From Thermoproteota archaeon (lineage in GTDB: Archaea > Thermoproteota > Thermoprotei_A > Sulfolobales > Ignicoccaceae), in the NCBI GenBank assembly GCA_013154085.1, contig JAADDE010000024.1, forward strand, positions 1 to 41,153: a DNA stretch of 41,153 bases, written 5' to 3'. Positions 1-7,547 of this stretch are shown one piece after another (the stretch's first letter is position 1; the number at the start of each line of letters is the position of its first letter). The position numbers were made by a program, and so were the translations under genes. The notes beneath the pieces are model-generated. The model saw only the letters and a program-made list of their open reading frames with translations, was not told the DNA's origin and ran no database searches.

Positions 1-248
1 AGGGCCTTCTCGCCGACGCTCGGCGGCTCTCTTATAGCAATTGCAACGAGCTTCCCGTCGCACGCCAGAGCGTAGCCCCCCACGGTGTGGGGCTTGAAGA
101 GCAGACACGCTTTCTCGTTCTTGCTCATCTCCTCAAGCTGGCTGATGCTGAGCGTCATGCGCCCTATCCGTCTGGCGCTTCCTAAGATGGCCAGCTTGCT
201 GGCCACGTCAATAAAAACTCTTGACTGCTTGTTTAGCTCCATTTCCAT
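1..248 (-). CDS. Unrecognised protein, 3' end cut by window edge
   Basis: The reading frame runs open from an ATG at 248 to the window edge, giving 82 visible residues beginning MEMELNKQSR. The start lies 8 bp after the stop of the upstream same-strand gene and has a good ribosome site (GAGGTG) just before it, so the two are almost certainly co-transcribed. A second in-frame ATG at 242 is possible. The visible part alternates short helical and strand-like stretches and has two cysteines; no family is recognised. Function unknown. Confidence 0.6.
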   Translation of the reverse strand, partial: MEMELNKQSRVFIDVASKLAILGSARRIGRMTLSISQLEEMSKNEKACLLFKPHTVGGYALACDGKLVAIAIREPPSVGEKA

Positions 249-255
249 CACCTCT

Positions 256-654
256 TCAGATGCTGATGTATGCTCTAGCCTTATTGGTGTCTACCGTCAG
301 CACCACCTCGGCTTGGGCGTCGCCCATAATCTCAATTATCTTCTCCAATATCTCGTTAAGCTGTCTATACATCTCTATAAGCTTTGATACTTCCTTCGCT
401 CTCTCGGACAGCTCTTCTCTTAACAGCGCCGGATTGGGCTGTATGAATATTTCCACTGAGTCCACCTTCGCTTTGTAGAACGCGTCCCCCACCTCTCCGC
501 CAAATACCTTTTTCAGCTCCTCAAAGTTCGCGACCTTCTCATCGACGTTCTCGAGCACACCGGCCACGAACTCTGCCTCCCTCTCCAGTTCGTTCAAGGT
601 TCTTTCGACCTTCTCCTTGCACTCGGAGAGGTTTGAGCATACCATTACTATCAT
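256..654 (-). CDS. Unrecognised 132-residue helical protein
   Basis: ATG-started frame of 132 residues, highly charged. Residues about 10-60 and 75-110 look like long amphipathic helices, probably coiled coil, and it ends in a short beta-like tail. There is no signal peptide or membrane segment. It is first in a minus-strand pair with the edge gene, 8 bp downstream. A TATA-like box (about 688-695, minus strand) lies inside an inverted repeat at 682-707. Family not recognised; a structural or adaptor role is only a guess. Its helix-plus-strand layout loosely resembles the orphan at 23382-23864. Confidence 0.6.
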   Translation of the reverse strand: MIVMVCSNLSECKEKVERTLNELEREAEFVAGVLENVDEKVANFEELKKVFGGEVGDAFYKAKVDSVEIFIQPNPALLREELSERAKEVSKLIEMYRQLNEILEKIIEIMGDAQAEVVLTVDTNKARAYISI

Positions 655-681
655 TTCTTATCTGTCCCCTTCGAGAGGACT

Positions 682-707
682 TAAGGTTCTATATCTGAAT
701 AACCTTA
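682..707. promoter_or_regulatory. Inverted repeat in divergent promoter region
   Basis: Arms TAAGGTT (682-688) and AACCTTA (701-707) are perfect 7-base reverse complements around 12 bp holding a TATA-like stretch for the minus-strand gene starting at 654. A second TATA-like box (CTTAAATA, 712-719) fits the plus-strand gene at 754. A regulator bound here could control both directions. This is inference from layout only. Confidence 0.35.
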
Positions 708-753
708 GCTTCTTAAATACCCCGAGCCCCGGCACCCAGGGAAGGCGGGATGG

Positions 754-2397
754 GTGATTACCAAATTCTTCGATAACTTAGCCCCCAGCCGAGTAGAGGT
801 TCTAGACACGACCCTCCGCGACGGTGCCCAAGCCCGCGGAGTCAGCTTCGACTTGCAAGCAAAGGTTCGAATAGCGCTCGAGCTTGATAAGGTAGGGGTC
901 CACTTCATCGAGGCCGGGTGGCCGGGGAGCAACCCCAAGGACGAGCTATTCTTCAAAGAAATAAAGAAGTACGAACTCCAGTATTCAGAAATAGTGGCTT
1001 TCACGTCCACCCGGAGGAAGGGCTTCAAGGCTTCCGAGGATCCAATGTTGCAGAAGGTTTTGGAGGCAGACACCGAGTGGGTAACGGTCTTCGGAAAGAG
1101 CTGGGACCTCCACGTCCGCGAGGTCTTGAGGGTATCGCTGGAGGAGAATTTAGATATGGTGTACGATACGATAAAGTTCCTCAAGGAGAGCGGCAGGAAG
1201 GTGATATTCGACGCCGAGCACTTCTTCGACGGTTTCAAGGACAACGAGGAATACGCGCTGGAAGTGCTGAAGACCGCCGAGCGGGCTGGGGCGGACCGGA
1301 TAGTGCTGGCCGACACCAACGGCGGCTCTCTGCCGCACGAGGTGTACGGCATAGTCAGGAGGGTTAAGGAAGCTATCGGAGCACCCGTCGGACTGCACAT
1401 GCACAACGACAGCGGGAATGCCGTGGCGAACACTCTGATGGGCGTGCTGGCGGGCGCGGAGCACGTTCACGGAACGGTTAACGGCATAGGGGAGAGGACG
1501 GGGAACGCCGACCTGTGCGTGGTAATTCCCAACTTGGAGCTTAAGATGAATATAAGAGCATTGAAGAATCCAGAGGGGCTGAAGATGCTCCGCCAGCTCT
1601 CCAGGCTGGTGTACGACTTGGCCGGCATACCGCCCAACCCCTACCAGCCCTACGTGGGCGACAACGCGTTCGCACACAAGGCCGGCGTGCACGTAGATGC
1701 GGTGCTGAAAACGCCGAGGGCCTACGAGCACGTACCGCCGGAGAGCGTGGGGAACGAGAGGAGGCTGGCCATTTCCGAGCTCAGCGGGGCCGCCAACCTC
1801 GTCGGCTGGGCTAGGAGAGAGCTCGGAATAGCTATTGATAAAAGAGACCCAGCCGTCCAGAGGGCGCTGAAGAGGATTAAGGAGCTGGAAAGCAAGGGGT
1901 ACAGCTTCGACAACGCGTTCGCTTCGGCGCTCCTCATACTCCTTGAGGAGATGGGACTGCGGGGCAAGCCCTTCCGAGTCGAGGACTGGAGGGTGGTTAG
2001 TGAAGGCAAGGAGGAGGGCTCGAAGAGCTGGAGTGTGGTAAAGCTGAGCGACGGGGAAACACTCCTAGAGGCCGGAGAGGGCATAGGCCCCGTCGAGGCG
2101 GTGGACAAGGCGCTCCGTAAGGCCCTCGACAAGCTCGCCCCGGAGGCCTCGCACGTGAAGCTCATCGACTACCGGGTCCACCTTCCGAAAGCATCGAAGC
2201 ACACGGAGAGCGACGTGAGGGTAGAGATAACCTTCACTGACGGAAAGAGCTTCTGGACGACCACGGCAGTGTCTAGAAACATAATAGAGGCGAGTCTGAA
2301 AGCTATAATAGACGGGATAGAATACTACCTAATTAGAAAGAAGCTCTTACAGCTCCGCGGACCCTATGAGGAGGCCCCTACTCTGCAGAGAGGATGA
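754..2397 (+). CDS. cimA: (R)-citramalate synthase (LeuA family)
   Basis: 547 residues. It condenses pyruvate and acetyl-CoA to citramalate, the first step of the threonine-independent isoleucine route. The catalytic TIM barrel (about 15-280) starts with the DTTLRDGAQA signature; metal-binding HMHND and the GTVNGIGERTGNADL segment follow. The C-terminal half (about 400-540) is the LeuA-type allosteric domain, so isoleucine feedback is expected. Sequence style fits the cimA branch of TIGR00977 rather than isopropylmalate or homocitrate synthase, from family memory, not a search. The GTG start at 754 follows a TATA-like box at 712-719; an ATG at 750 is out of frame and soon hits a stop. Ignicoccus is known to make isoleucine through citramalate. 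Confidence 0.9.
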   Translation: MITKFFDNLAPSRVEVLDTTLRDGAQARGVSFDLQAKVRIALELDKVGVHFIEAGWPGSNPKDELFFKEIKKYELQYSEIVAFTSTRRKGFKASEDPMLQKVLEADTEWVTVFGKSWDLHVREVLRVSLEENLDMVYDTIKFLKESGRKVIFDAEHFFDGFKDNEEYALEVLKTAERAGADRIVLADTNGGSLPHEVYGIVRRVKEAIGAPVGLHMHNDSGNAVANTLMGVLAGAEHVHGTVNGIGERTGNADLCVVIPNLELKMNIRALKNPEGLKMLRQLSRLVYDLAGIPPNPYQPYVGDNAFAHKAGVHVDAVLKTPRAYEHVPPESVGNERRLAISELSGAANLVGWARRELGIAIDKRDPAVQRALKRIKELESKGYSFDNAFASALLILLEEMGLRGKPFRVEDWRVVSEGKEEGSKSWSVVKLSDGETLLEAGEGIGPVEAVDKALRKALDKLAPEASHVKLIDYRVHLPKASKHTESDVRVEITFTDGKSFWTTTAVSRNIIEASLKAIIDGIEYYLIRKKLLQLRGPYEEAPTLQRG

Positions 2398-2471
2398 TGT
2401 ATGCGGTCCTTCACCGAGGGCCCTACCCTCTTTAAATCCGCACGGGTCCTAGCAACGACAGCGGGCACGAC

Positions 2472-3770
2472 TTGGTGTCGCCTTCAGAGCACTACTCCCG
2501 ACCAGAGGTAAGGGAAGAGGTTGCATCTTTCCTAAAGGGCCGCTGGGCCGCCGTCGAGGGCAGGCTCGGTAACCAGCGCCTCTTCGCCCGGTACCTAGAC
2601 GGCTCCCCGCTGAGGGTCGAGTCGCCGTCGGACGTCGAAAGGATCTTGAGGAGGTATCCGTGGGTCCGGACGTTCTACGGCACTATAGCCGTGTTTGAAG
2701 ACGAAAGCTTCGAGAAGGTAAAGGGAATAACCCTCTTCTGGGACATCGACTGCTACGACGAAGCGGAGCTGGAGCAGTGCAAGGAAATAGCGGCAAGGAT
2801 ATCGGAGTTCCTTGAAAAGAGCGGAGTTCTGCCTTGGATCAAGTTCTCCGGCGGGAAGGGATTCCACGTACACGTGAACGAGAACTGCTTGGAATGGGAG
2901 AAATACGAGGATCCTTTCGATGTGGCGCTGAGGATAGAAGAGTACGTGGCATACAAGCTGAAGCTTGATGAAGTGGTGTGGGCCAAGGTAGAGCTCTTGG
3001 TGGACAAGGCGAGGGTGACCACGGCCCCGCTAAGCCTCCACAGAGAAAAGGACAGAGTAGCCGTGGCAATGAAGCCGAGCGAGCTGAAGAGCTTCGATCT
3101 TTCTTGGGCAGACCCCTTAAACTTCAAGCACGATCCGGAGGCGTGGAGGACTTGCGAGGGATCTCTGGAGGAGCTCGCGAAGAAGGCGCTGGAGTGGAAG
3201 AGGCCCGTGAGCGGCAAGGCGAGGGAGCCGGGGAGGTTTCCGGTGATGGCGCTCCTCCAAGCGGCCCGCTACTACCTCATGACCGGCGACTTGGAGAGGG
3301 CCCTCAGCTTCGGTCTGAACAGAGCCATATTCTACGCGTGGCTGAAGTACTACTACAACCCGGGAAAGGCTAAGAGGCCTCGAGGCTTCAGCGAGGAGGA
3401 GCTCAAGAAGATAGAGTCGCTTAAGCCCGTGGGACCATTGAAGGACAAGGCCCCTACGAAGAATGGACTGTTTGCCATAGGCGGACAAGTTCAGAGGCCG
3501 GAGGACTTCATGAGGCAGGTGGCGCGCAGATTTGAGGAGTCCGGAATACCTTTCGAGGACGCTTGGAGGAAGGCTCTGGACTACGTGTCCCGGTTCCCCG
3601 AGCAAGTGCTGAAGGATCCCAACGCGTTCTTCAAGCACGTATATGAGCCGGTGCGGGACGACTTCTTGAGGGTTATGAGGTCCCAAGCAAAGCCTTCGAT
3701 GCCCGCCCACAGCGCTAGGAAGTACATGACACTGGACAAATTCATAAAAAGGGACAGGGGGAGGAAGTAG
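2472..3770 (+). CDS. Archaeo-eukaryotic primase superfamily protein, PriS-like
   Basis: 432 residues with the three AEP catalytic motifs: FWDIDCYDE (D91, D93 as metal ligands), SGGKGFHVHV (126-135, nucleotide binding) and VDKARVTTAPLSLH (about D178). This marks a polymerase/primase catalytic core. The N-terminus (YSRPEV then KGRW) and absence of the four-cysteine zinc stem set it apart from classical crenarchaeal PriS; only scattered cysteines are present (94, 103, 139 and a later one). The C-terminal 150 residues are helical and unassigned. It may be a genuine PriS variant, a repair polymerase like the LigD/NHEJ primase branch, or an accessory AEP. TTG start 2472 or GTG 2475, with a TATA-like TCTTTAAATC around 2429-2438. 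No PriL or ligase is adjacent. Confidence 0.75.
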   Translation: MVSPSEHYSRPEVREEVASFLKGRWAAVEGRLGNQRLFARYLDGSPLRVESPSDVERILRRYPWVRTFYGTIAVFEDESFEKVKGITLFWDIDCYDEAELEQCKEIAARISEFLEKSGVLPWIKFSGGKGFHVHVNENCLEWEKYEDPFDVALRIEEYVAYKLKLDEVVWAKVELLVDKARVTTAPLSLHREKDRVAVAMKPSELKSFDLSWADPLNFKHDPEAWRTCEGSLEELAKKALEWKRPVSGKAREPGRFPVMALLQAARYYLMTGDLERALSFGLNRAIFYAWLKYYYNPGKAKRPRGFSEEELKKIESLKPVGPLKDKAPTKNGLFAIGGQVQRPEDFMRQVARRFEESGIPFEDAWRKALDYVSRFPEQVLKDPNAFFKHVYEPVRDDFLRVMRSQAKPSMPAHSARKYMTLDKFIKRDRGRK

Positions 3771-3832
3771 CTCACGAACTCCTAATATTCCGTGCGACGC
3801 CCTGACCCCGTGGAGCACGGGGGCTAGCGGCA

Positions 3833-4750
3833 GTGCTACCGCTGTTCAAAAAGAGGGAGTGGCTGGAGGAGCCTTGGAAGGACTACAAGATCATAGGCTT
3901 CGGCTCCACCAAGGGGGGAGCTGGCAGAACGACTATGGCTATAGAGATAGGCAGCACTATAGCGTTTGTGAAGGAAACCAAAGTGGTTATTGTAGACTGG
4001 GACGTCGTAAACCCGCGCTTAACTCAAAGGGCGTTTAGGAGCCTTCCCTTGAGAGGCCAGACGCTCGTGAAAATAATATCGAGCAAGGACTTTAGCAGAG
4101 CCCTCAAGAACATTTCGCTCCACTCGGTCTCTCTGAGCCCCACAGCGAAGATAGACGTGTTGCCCGCGCTGAGCTACGAGGACATTGACAAAGGCATAGT
4201 TGATGAGTACTTCAGCTTCATGTACGAGAAGCCAGAAGAGTACGTGAGGAGGTCTAGGGAGCTCATCCGCGTACTGAAGGAAGACTACGAGTACATCCTC
4301 AACGACTATCCGGCCATAACGTGGGTGGCCCTCGGGCACTTGTCTCTTTCCATAAACCACGTGAGGGCCACCTCTGGAAACCTAGTGATGGTTGTAGACC
4401 CGTCACCGTGGAGCGCGGAGCTCCTAAATACGGACCTCATATACCCAAAGCTTAAAGGCATGAAGGTAGGGGCTCTGGTGGTTAATATGGTCAAGCCCAC
4501 AGTAGACGCCATCAACCAAGCGAAGACGATCTTCGAACCTATCTGCAGAAAGCTGGGGGCTGATAACTTCGTCGTCATACCGTTCGACGCAAAGCTCTAC
4601 GAGGCCGGCATAGGAGCCCTCAACTTCGTGAGCGTGGCCGTCAGCCCCCACAAAGGGGCTTCGAGGAGCGCGAGGTACTTGTACGTCTTGGCCGACCGCT
4701 TTCTGCATGAGGAGAAAAGGGGGAGGTGCTTCTACATAGGTCCGGGCTAG
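3833..4750 (+). CDS. ParA/MinD-family ATPase
   Basis: 305 residues, SIMIBI-class P-loop protein. The deviant Walker A reads STKGGAGRTT (about 25-34): the signature lysine K27 is present, but the canonical P-loop lysine position holds arginine (R32). Walker A' is VVIVDWDVVNP (about 50-60), and DYPAI about 160 is the switch-like segment. Such proteins position DNA, chemotaxis or surface complexes, or insert metal clusters; nothing here says which. There is no ParB/CdvA-like partner beside it. GTG start. Its TAG stop overlaps the stop of the convergent gene in a shared CTAG (4747-4750). Confidence 0.75.
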   Translation: MLPLFKKREWLEEPWKDYKIIGFGSTKGGAGRTTMAIEIGSTIAFVKETKVVIVDWDVVNPRLTQRAFRSLPLRGQTLVKIISSKDFSRALKNISLHSVSLSPTAKIDVLPALSYEDIDKGIVDEYFSFMYEKPEEYVRRSRELIRVLKEDYEYILNDYPAITWVALGHLSLSINHVRATSGNLVMVVDPSPWSAELLNTDLIYPKLKGMKVGALVVNMVKPTVDAINQAKTIFEPICRKLGADNFVVIPFDAKLYEAGIGALNFVSVAVSPHKGASRSARYLYVLADRFLHEEKRGRCFYIGPG

Positions 4751-5931
4751 AGCGGCTCCACGCAGTCGGGCAGTTCTATGTCGTCCGCGAACGCTTTGAG
4801 GAGCAGCTTCATGCCCTTCTTCAACTTCGTTGAACTGTTGGGCAACGGGATCCATATCCCCTCCAGATATATCGCCAAGACCGTTCCGTCGCTGACCTCC
4901 TCCAGCTGGCCTATGGTCAAGTCGCAGTCTTCCTTCACGCCGAGAACCAGTATCTTCTCCTCGCCCTCCTCGGCCACTTCCTTCAAGATCGGGTGAACCT
5001 CGTTCTCCACGAGTGCCAGCTGAGCCATGCTGGTGGCCGCATCTGTAACCTTCTCCAAGGTTCTGACTAAGACTGTGCTGGTATACACTTCCATGCTGTT
5101 CGTGGTCCTCTTAATTATTTCCATTTCAAGCTTTGCAGATTCTTCGTCCATAAAATCCTCTATCTCCAGCACCTCTTCCGCCGCCCTGGCGTCTTGGTAG
5201 AGCAGCGAGTAGACGGCCAAGTCGAAAGCTATCTCTGCCATGTTCTTAAGCAACGCGAGTCTGGAGGCAACCTCTTTTTCCTCATCAGTAAATCTCTCTT
5301 GTGGTAGCATTATGTCTACCCCCAAATCGTTGGCCAGCTTCAAGACGTCGTCGCGATCTCCCCTGACTACTATGATGTCTCCACTCTCCAAGACCGTGTC
5401 GTCGGGAGGGTTGACTATTGTAACGCCGCCCCTCCGCAGGACTATCACGTCTATCAAGCCGTATTTGTCCTTCAATTCCGCCACGCTCGTTCCGTCGAGC
5501 CTCTCATCGACGATCAGCCTTGCGTATATCTCTTCGGTTATCTCTAAAGCGGCCTTGACCAACCTCGGCACCTTGTACCCCTTGAGCACCGTGGCCGCGA
5601 CGTCCGAAGCCGCTTCGGACGTTAGGTCCACCGCCATGCCCAAGCGGAGGGCGGGAAGGAGGCGCTCTGCGTCCTCCGGGTCCCTCGCGGCAACCATGAG
5701 CTGAAGCGCCAGCAAGTTGAACTCGTTGTCAATGTCGTTGTCTATTTTTTCCACCTCTTGGGCCACGTCCTTGTCCTCGTAAACGAGAGAGTAGAAAGCC
5801 ATGTCGAGTGCTATGCTCGCCTCATCCTTCATGTTTCTGAGGAGCTTCTTTATAGGTACCGGCCTGAACCTCACGAGGAGGGGCTGATCGCTCATGCTGG
5901 TGTGTTCCCTAAAAGAAAGGGTTCGGGCCAA
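4747..5931 (-). CDS. Duplicated PhoU-like/TrkA_C domain protein
   Basis: 394 residues, cytoplasmic, with an internal repeat. Unit one has a PhoU-like helical bundle (about 25-120) then a TrkA_C (RCK-C) ligand domain (about 130-210) with the typical VLESGDIIVVRGDRDDV ending. Unit two repeats a PhoU-like bundle (about 225-310) and a more worn TrkA_C-like end (about 320-390). Families combining PhoU and TrkA_C are thought to regulate potassium or other ion transport through bound nucleotide; the exact ligand is unknown. TTG start at 5931 lies 3 bp after the stop of the CBS gene upstream; ATG at 5895 is a serious alternative, removing 12 residues. Part of a putative ion-homeostasis group with the next three genes. 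Confidence 0.8.
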   Translation of the reverse strand: MARTLSFREHTSMSDQPLLVRFRPVPIKKLLRNMKDEASIALDMAFYSLVYEDKDVAQEVEKIDNDIDNEFNLLALQLMVAARDPEDAERLLPALRLGMAVDLTSEAASDVAATVLKGYKVPRLVKAALEITEEIYARLIVDERLDGTSVAELKDKYGLIDVIVLRRGGVTIVNPPDDTVLESGDIIVVRGDRDDVLKLANDLGVDIMLPQERFTDEEKEVASRLALLKNMAEIAFDLAVYSLLYQDARAAEEVLEIEDFMDEESAKLEMEIIKRTTNSMEVYTSTVLVRTLEKVTDAATSMAQLALVENEVHPILKEVAEEGEEKILVLGVKEDCDLTIGQLEEVSDGTVLAIYLEGIWIPLPNSSTKLKKGMKLLLKAFADDIELPDCVEPL

Positions 5932-5933
5932 TA

Positions 5934-6761
5934 TTAGGGCACCGCCAGCTTCTCCACGAACTTCGCCGAGCCCAGCATGACGTCCCTATCGGTGAGTATT
6001 CCCTCCACGCTTCTGTTCTCGCCCAGCACTAAGAGCGCGTCGCCCCGCGAGCCGGCGAGGGCCCTGACGGCGTCGGCCAAGGGCGCGCCCTTGGGGACGT
6101 AGCCGTAGTCCTCCAAGACGGTGCTGACCGGGTCTGCCTTGAGGTCCTTCGGCAGTCTCTTCAAATTTTTGAGCACATAATCTGTTATGCCCAGAGCGGT
6201 AACCATGCCTTCCGCCGGGCCCCTCTCCCGGAAGCTCTCCACCACGGGAAGGTGCCTCACCTTGAGCTCGTCCATAAGATCGATCGCGTCCCCCAGAGGG
6301 GTCCCGGGCTCCACACAGCTCAGCCTCTGTGTGGCCAAGGATTCAACCGGTCCCTCCCAGGCCAGCTCCGGCGCCACGTTGATTACCACGTCCCTTTCGG
6401 TGAATATCCCCACAGGCACCCCATCGTCGTTTATTAAAGGAACCGCTCCGACGTCGGCCTCCGCCATGGCCTTGAGCGTTTCCCACAGAGGGTCGTCCGG
6501 GTGGGCAGCTATCACCTTTCTGCTCATAAATTTGCTGACTTCTTCCTTAAGCAAGTCGTGCGCGTTTGCGCTGTTCAGAACAGATATAATATCCTTTATC
6601 GATATGAAGCCCACGAGCCTCCCCGCACTCGTAACGGGCGCGTGGCGGAACCCGTGGGATGCCATGAGTTCGGCCGCTTCTTTCAGGGGGCGGGAAGCGT
6701 CTATCGTTTTCACCCATCCCAACTTGGCGAAGTACTTTACCGGCCTCTCGGGATCTATCAA
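5934..6761 (-). CDS. Four-CBS-domain protein
   Basis: 275 residues made almost entirely of four CBS repeats (about 10-65, 75-130, 140-200, 215-270), i.e. two Bateman modules. Typical segments are GFISIKDII, GIFTERDVVI and GILTDRDVML. CBS pairs bind adenine nucleotides (AMP, ATP, SAM) and report energy state to a partner. No catalytic domain is fused, so it likely acts in trans, most simply on the PhoU/TrkA_C product whose gene begins 3 bp after its stop. The TTG start at 6761 is the only start that gives the full first CBS unit; an ATG about 15 bp upstream is in another frame. Confidence 0.85.
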   Translation of the reverse strand: MIDPERPVKYFAKLGWVKTIDASRPLKEAAELMASHGFRHAPVTSAGRLVGFISIKDIISVLNSANAHDLLKEEVSKFMSRKVIAAHPDDPLWETLKAMAEADVGAVPLINDDGVPVGIFTERDVVINVAPELAWEGPVESLATQRLSCVEPGTPLGDAIDLMDELKVRHLPVVESFRERGPAEGMVTALGITDYVLKNLKRLPKDLKADPVSTVLEDYGYVPKGAPLADAVRALAGSRGDALLVLGENRSVEGILTDRDVMLGSAKFVEKLAVP

Positions 6762-6812
6762 GGCTCTCGAAGGACATTATTACCCTCCTCGTATTTGAGT
6801 GAGGGCAGTCCA

Positions 6813-7526
6813 TTGAGGTGGATCGTGGATCTCGACGGAGTGGTGTGGAGGGGACGTGAAATAATTTGGGAAAACGTCGAGGCTTTAAAGAAGCTAGAAG
6901 GAAAGAAAGTATTTATGACGAACAAGGCTACGTCGCGGTGGGAGATCGCGAAGAGACTGAGGAAGCTGGGCTTGGATGGCGAGGTCGTCACGTCTGCCTA
7001 CATAGCGGCTCAGTACCTCAAGGACAAGGTAGAAAGCGCGTTCGCGCTGGGGCCCTTCGGACTGTACGAGGAGCTCGCGCTGGCCGGCGTGCACCCCGTT
7101 GACTCGCCCGAGGCAGAGGCCGTGGTGGTCGGAATGGACCGCTTCGTGACGTACGACAAGATAGCCGAGGCGGCGGCGCTGGTGCGGGAGGGAAGGCCGT
7201 TTGTGGCCACCAACACGGACAAGGTCTATCCCACGGAGAGGGGCTTGATGCCGGGAGCCGGAAGCGTTGTGGAGGCAATAAAGGTCGCTTCCGGAAGGGA
7301 GCCCGTGGTGGTCGGAAAGCCCAGCGACGTGGCGTTCCGCGTTGCGAGCGGGGGCGAAGAAGCCATAGTAATAGGCGATAAGATGGAAACTGACATAAAG
7401 ATGGCTCTTAATAACGGGGCCAAGGGCGTGCTCGTGCTGACTGGAGTCACGCGCGAGCCCCCAAAGGAAGTCCCTCCTGACGTAATTGTCGTTAAGGACC
7501 TCCGCGAGCTTCTAAAATCCCTCTGA
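6813..7526 (+). CDS. HAD-superfamily phosphatase, NagD-like
   Basis: 237 residues. HAD motif I is DLDGVVW (nucleophile D6, acid D8), motif II FMTNKATS, motif III lysine in VVGKPSD, motif IV IGDKMETDI. The C2 cap between motifs II and III puts it in the subclass IIA with NagD, p-nitrophenyl phosphatase and phosphoglycolate phosphatase; the substrate is unknown. The frame is open further upstream into the CBS gene on the other strand, but TTG 6813 is chosen because a GAGGG site sits 7 bp before it and the family begins just before motif I. TTG at 6795 is a weaker option. The antiporter gene follows after 21 bp. Confidence 0.85.
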   Translation: MRWIVDLDGVVWRGREIIWENVEALKKLEGKKVFMTNKATSRWEIAKRLRKLGLDGEVVTSAYIAAQYLKDKVESAFALGPFGLYEELALAGVHPVDSPEAEAVVVGMDRFVTYDKIAEAAALVREGRPFVATNTDKVYPTERGLMPGAGSVVEAIKVASGREPVVVGKPSDVAFRVASGGEEAIVIGDKMETDIKMALNNGAKGVLVLTGVTREPPKEVPPDVIVVKDLRELLKSL

Positions 7527-7547
7527 GCGAGCCTCCGAAGGTTAGAG

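Noticed and set aside
865-880. GGTTCGAAT, a tRNA T-arm look-alike
   Set aside because: It is in the middle of the citramalate synthase coding frame.
6501-6812. N-terminal extension of the HAD phosphatase
   Set aside because: It is antisense to the four-CBS gene; family start and ribosome site favour 6813.
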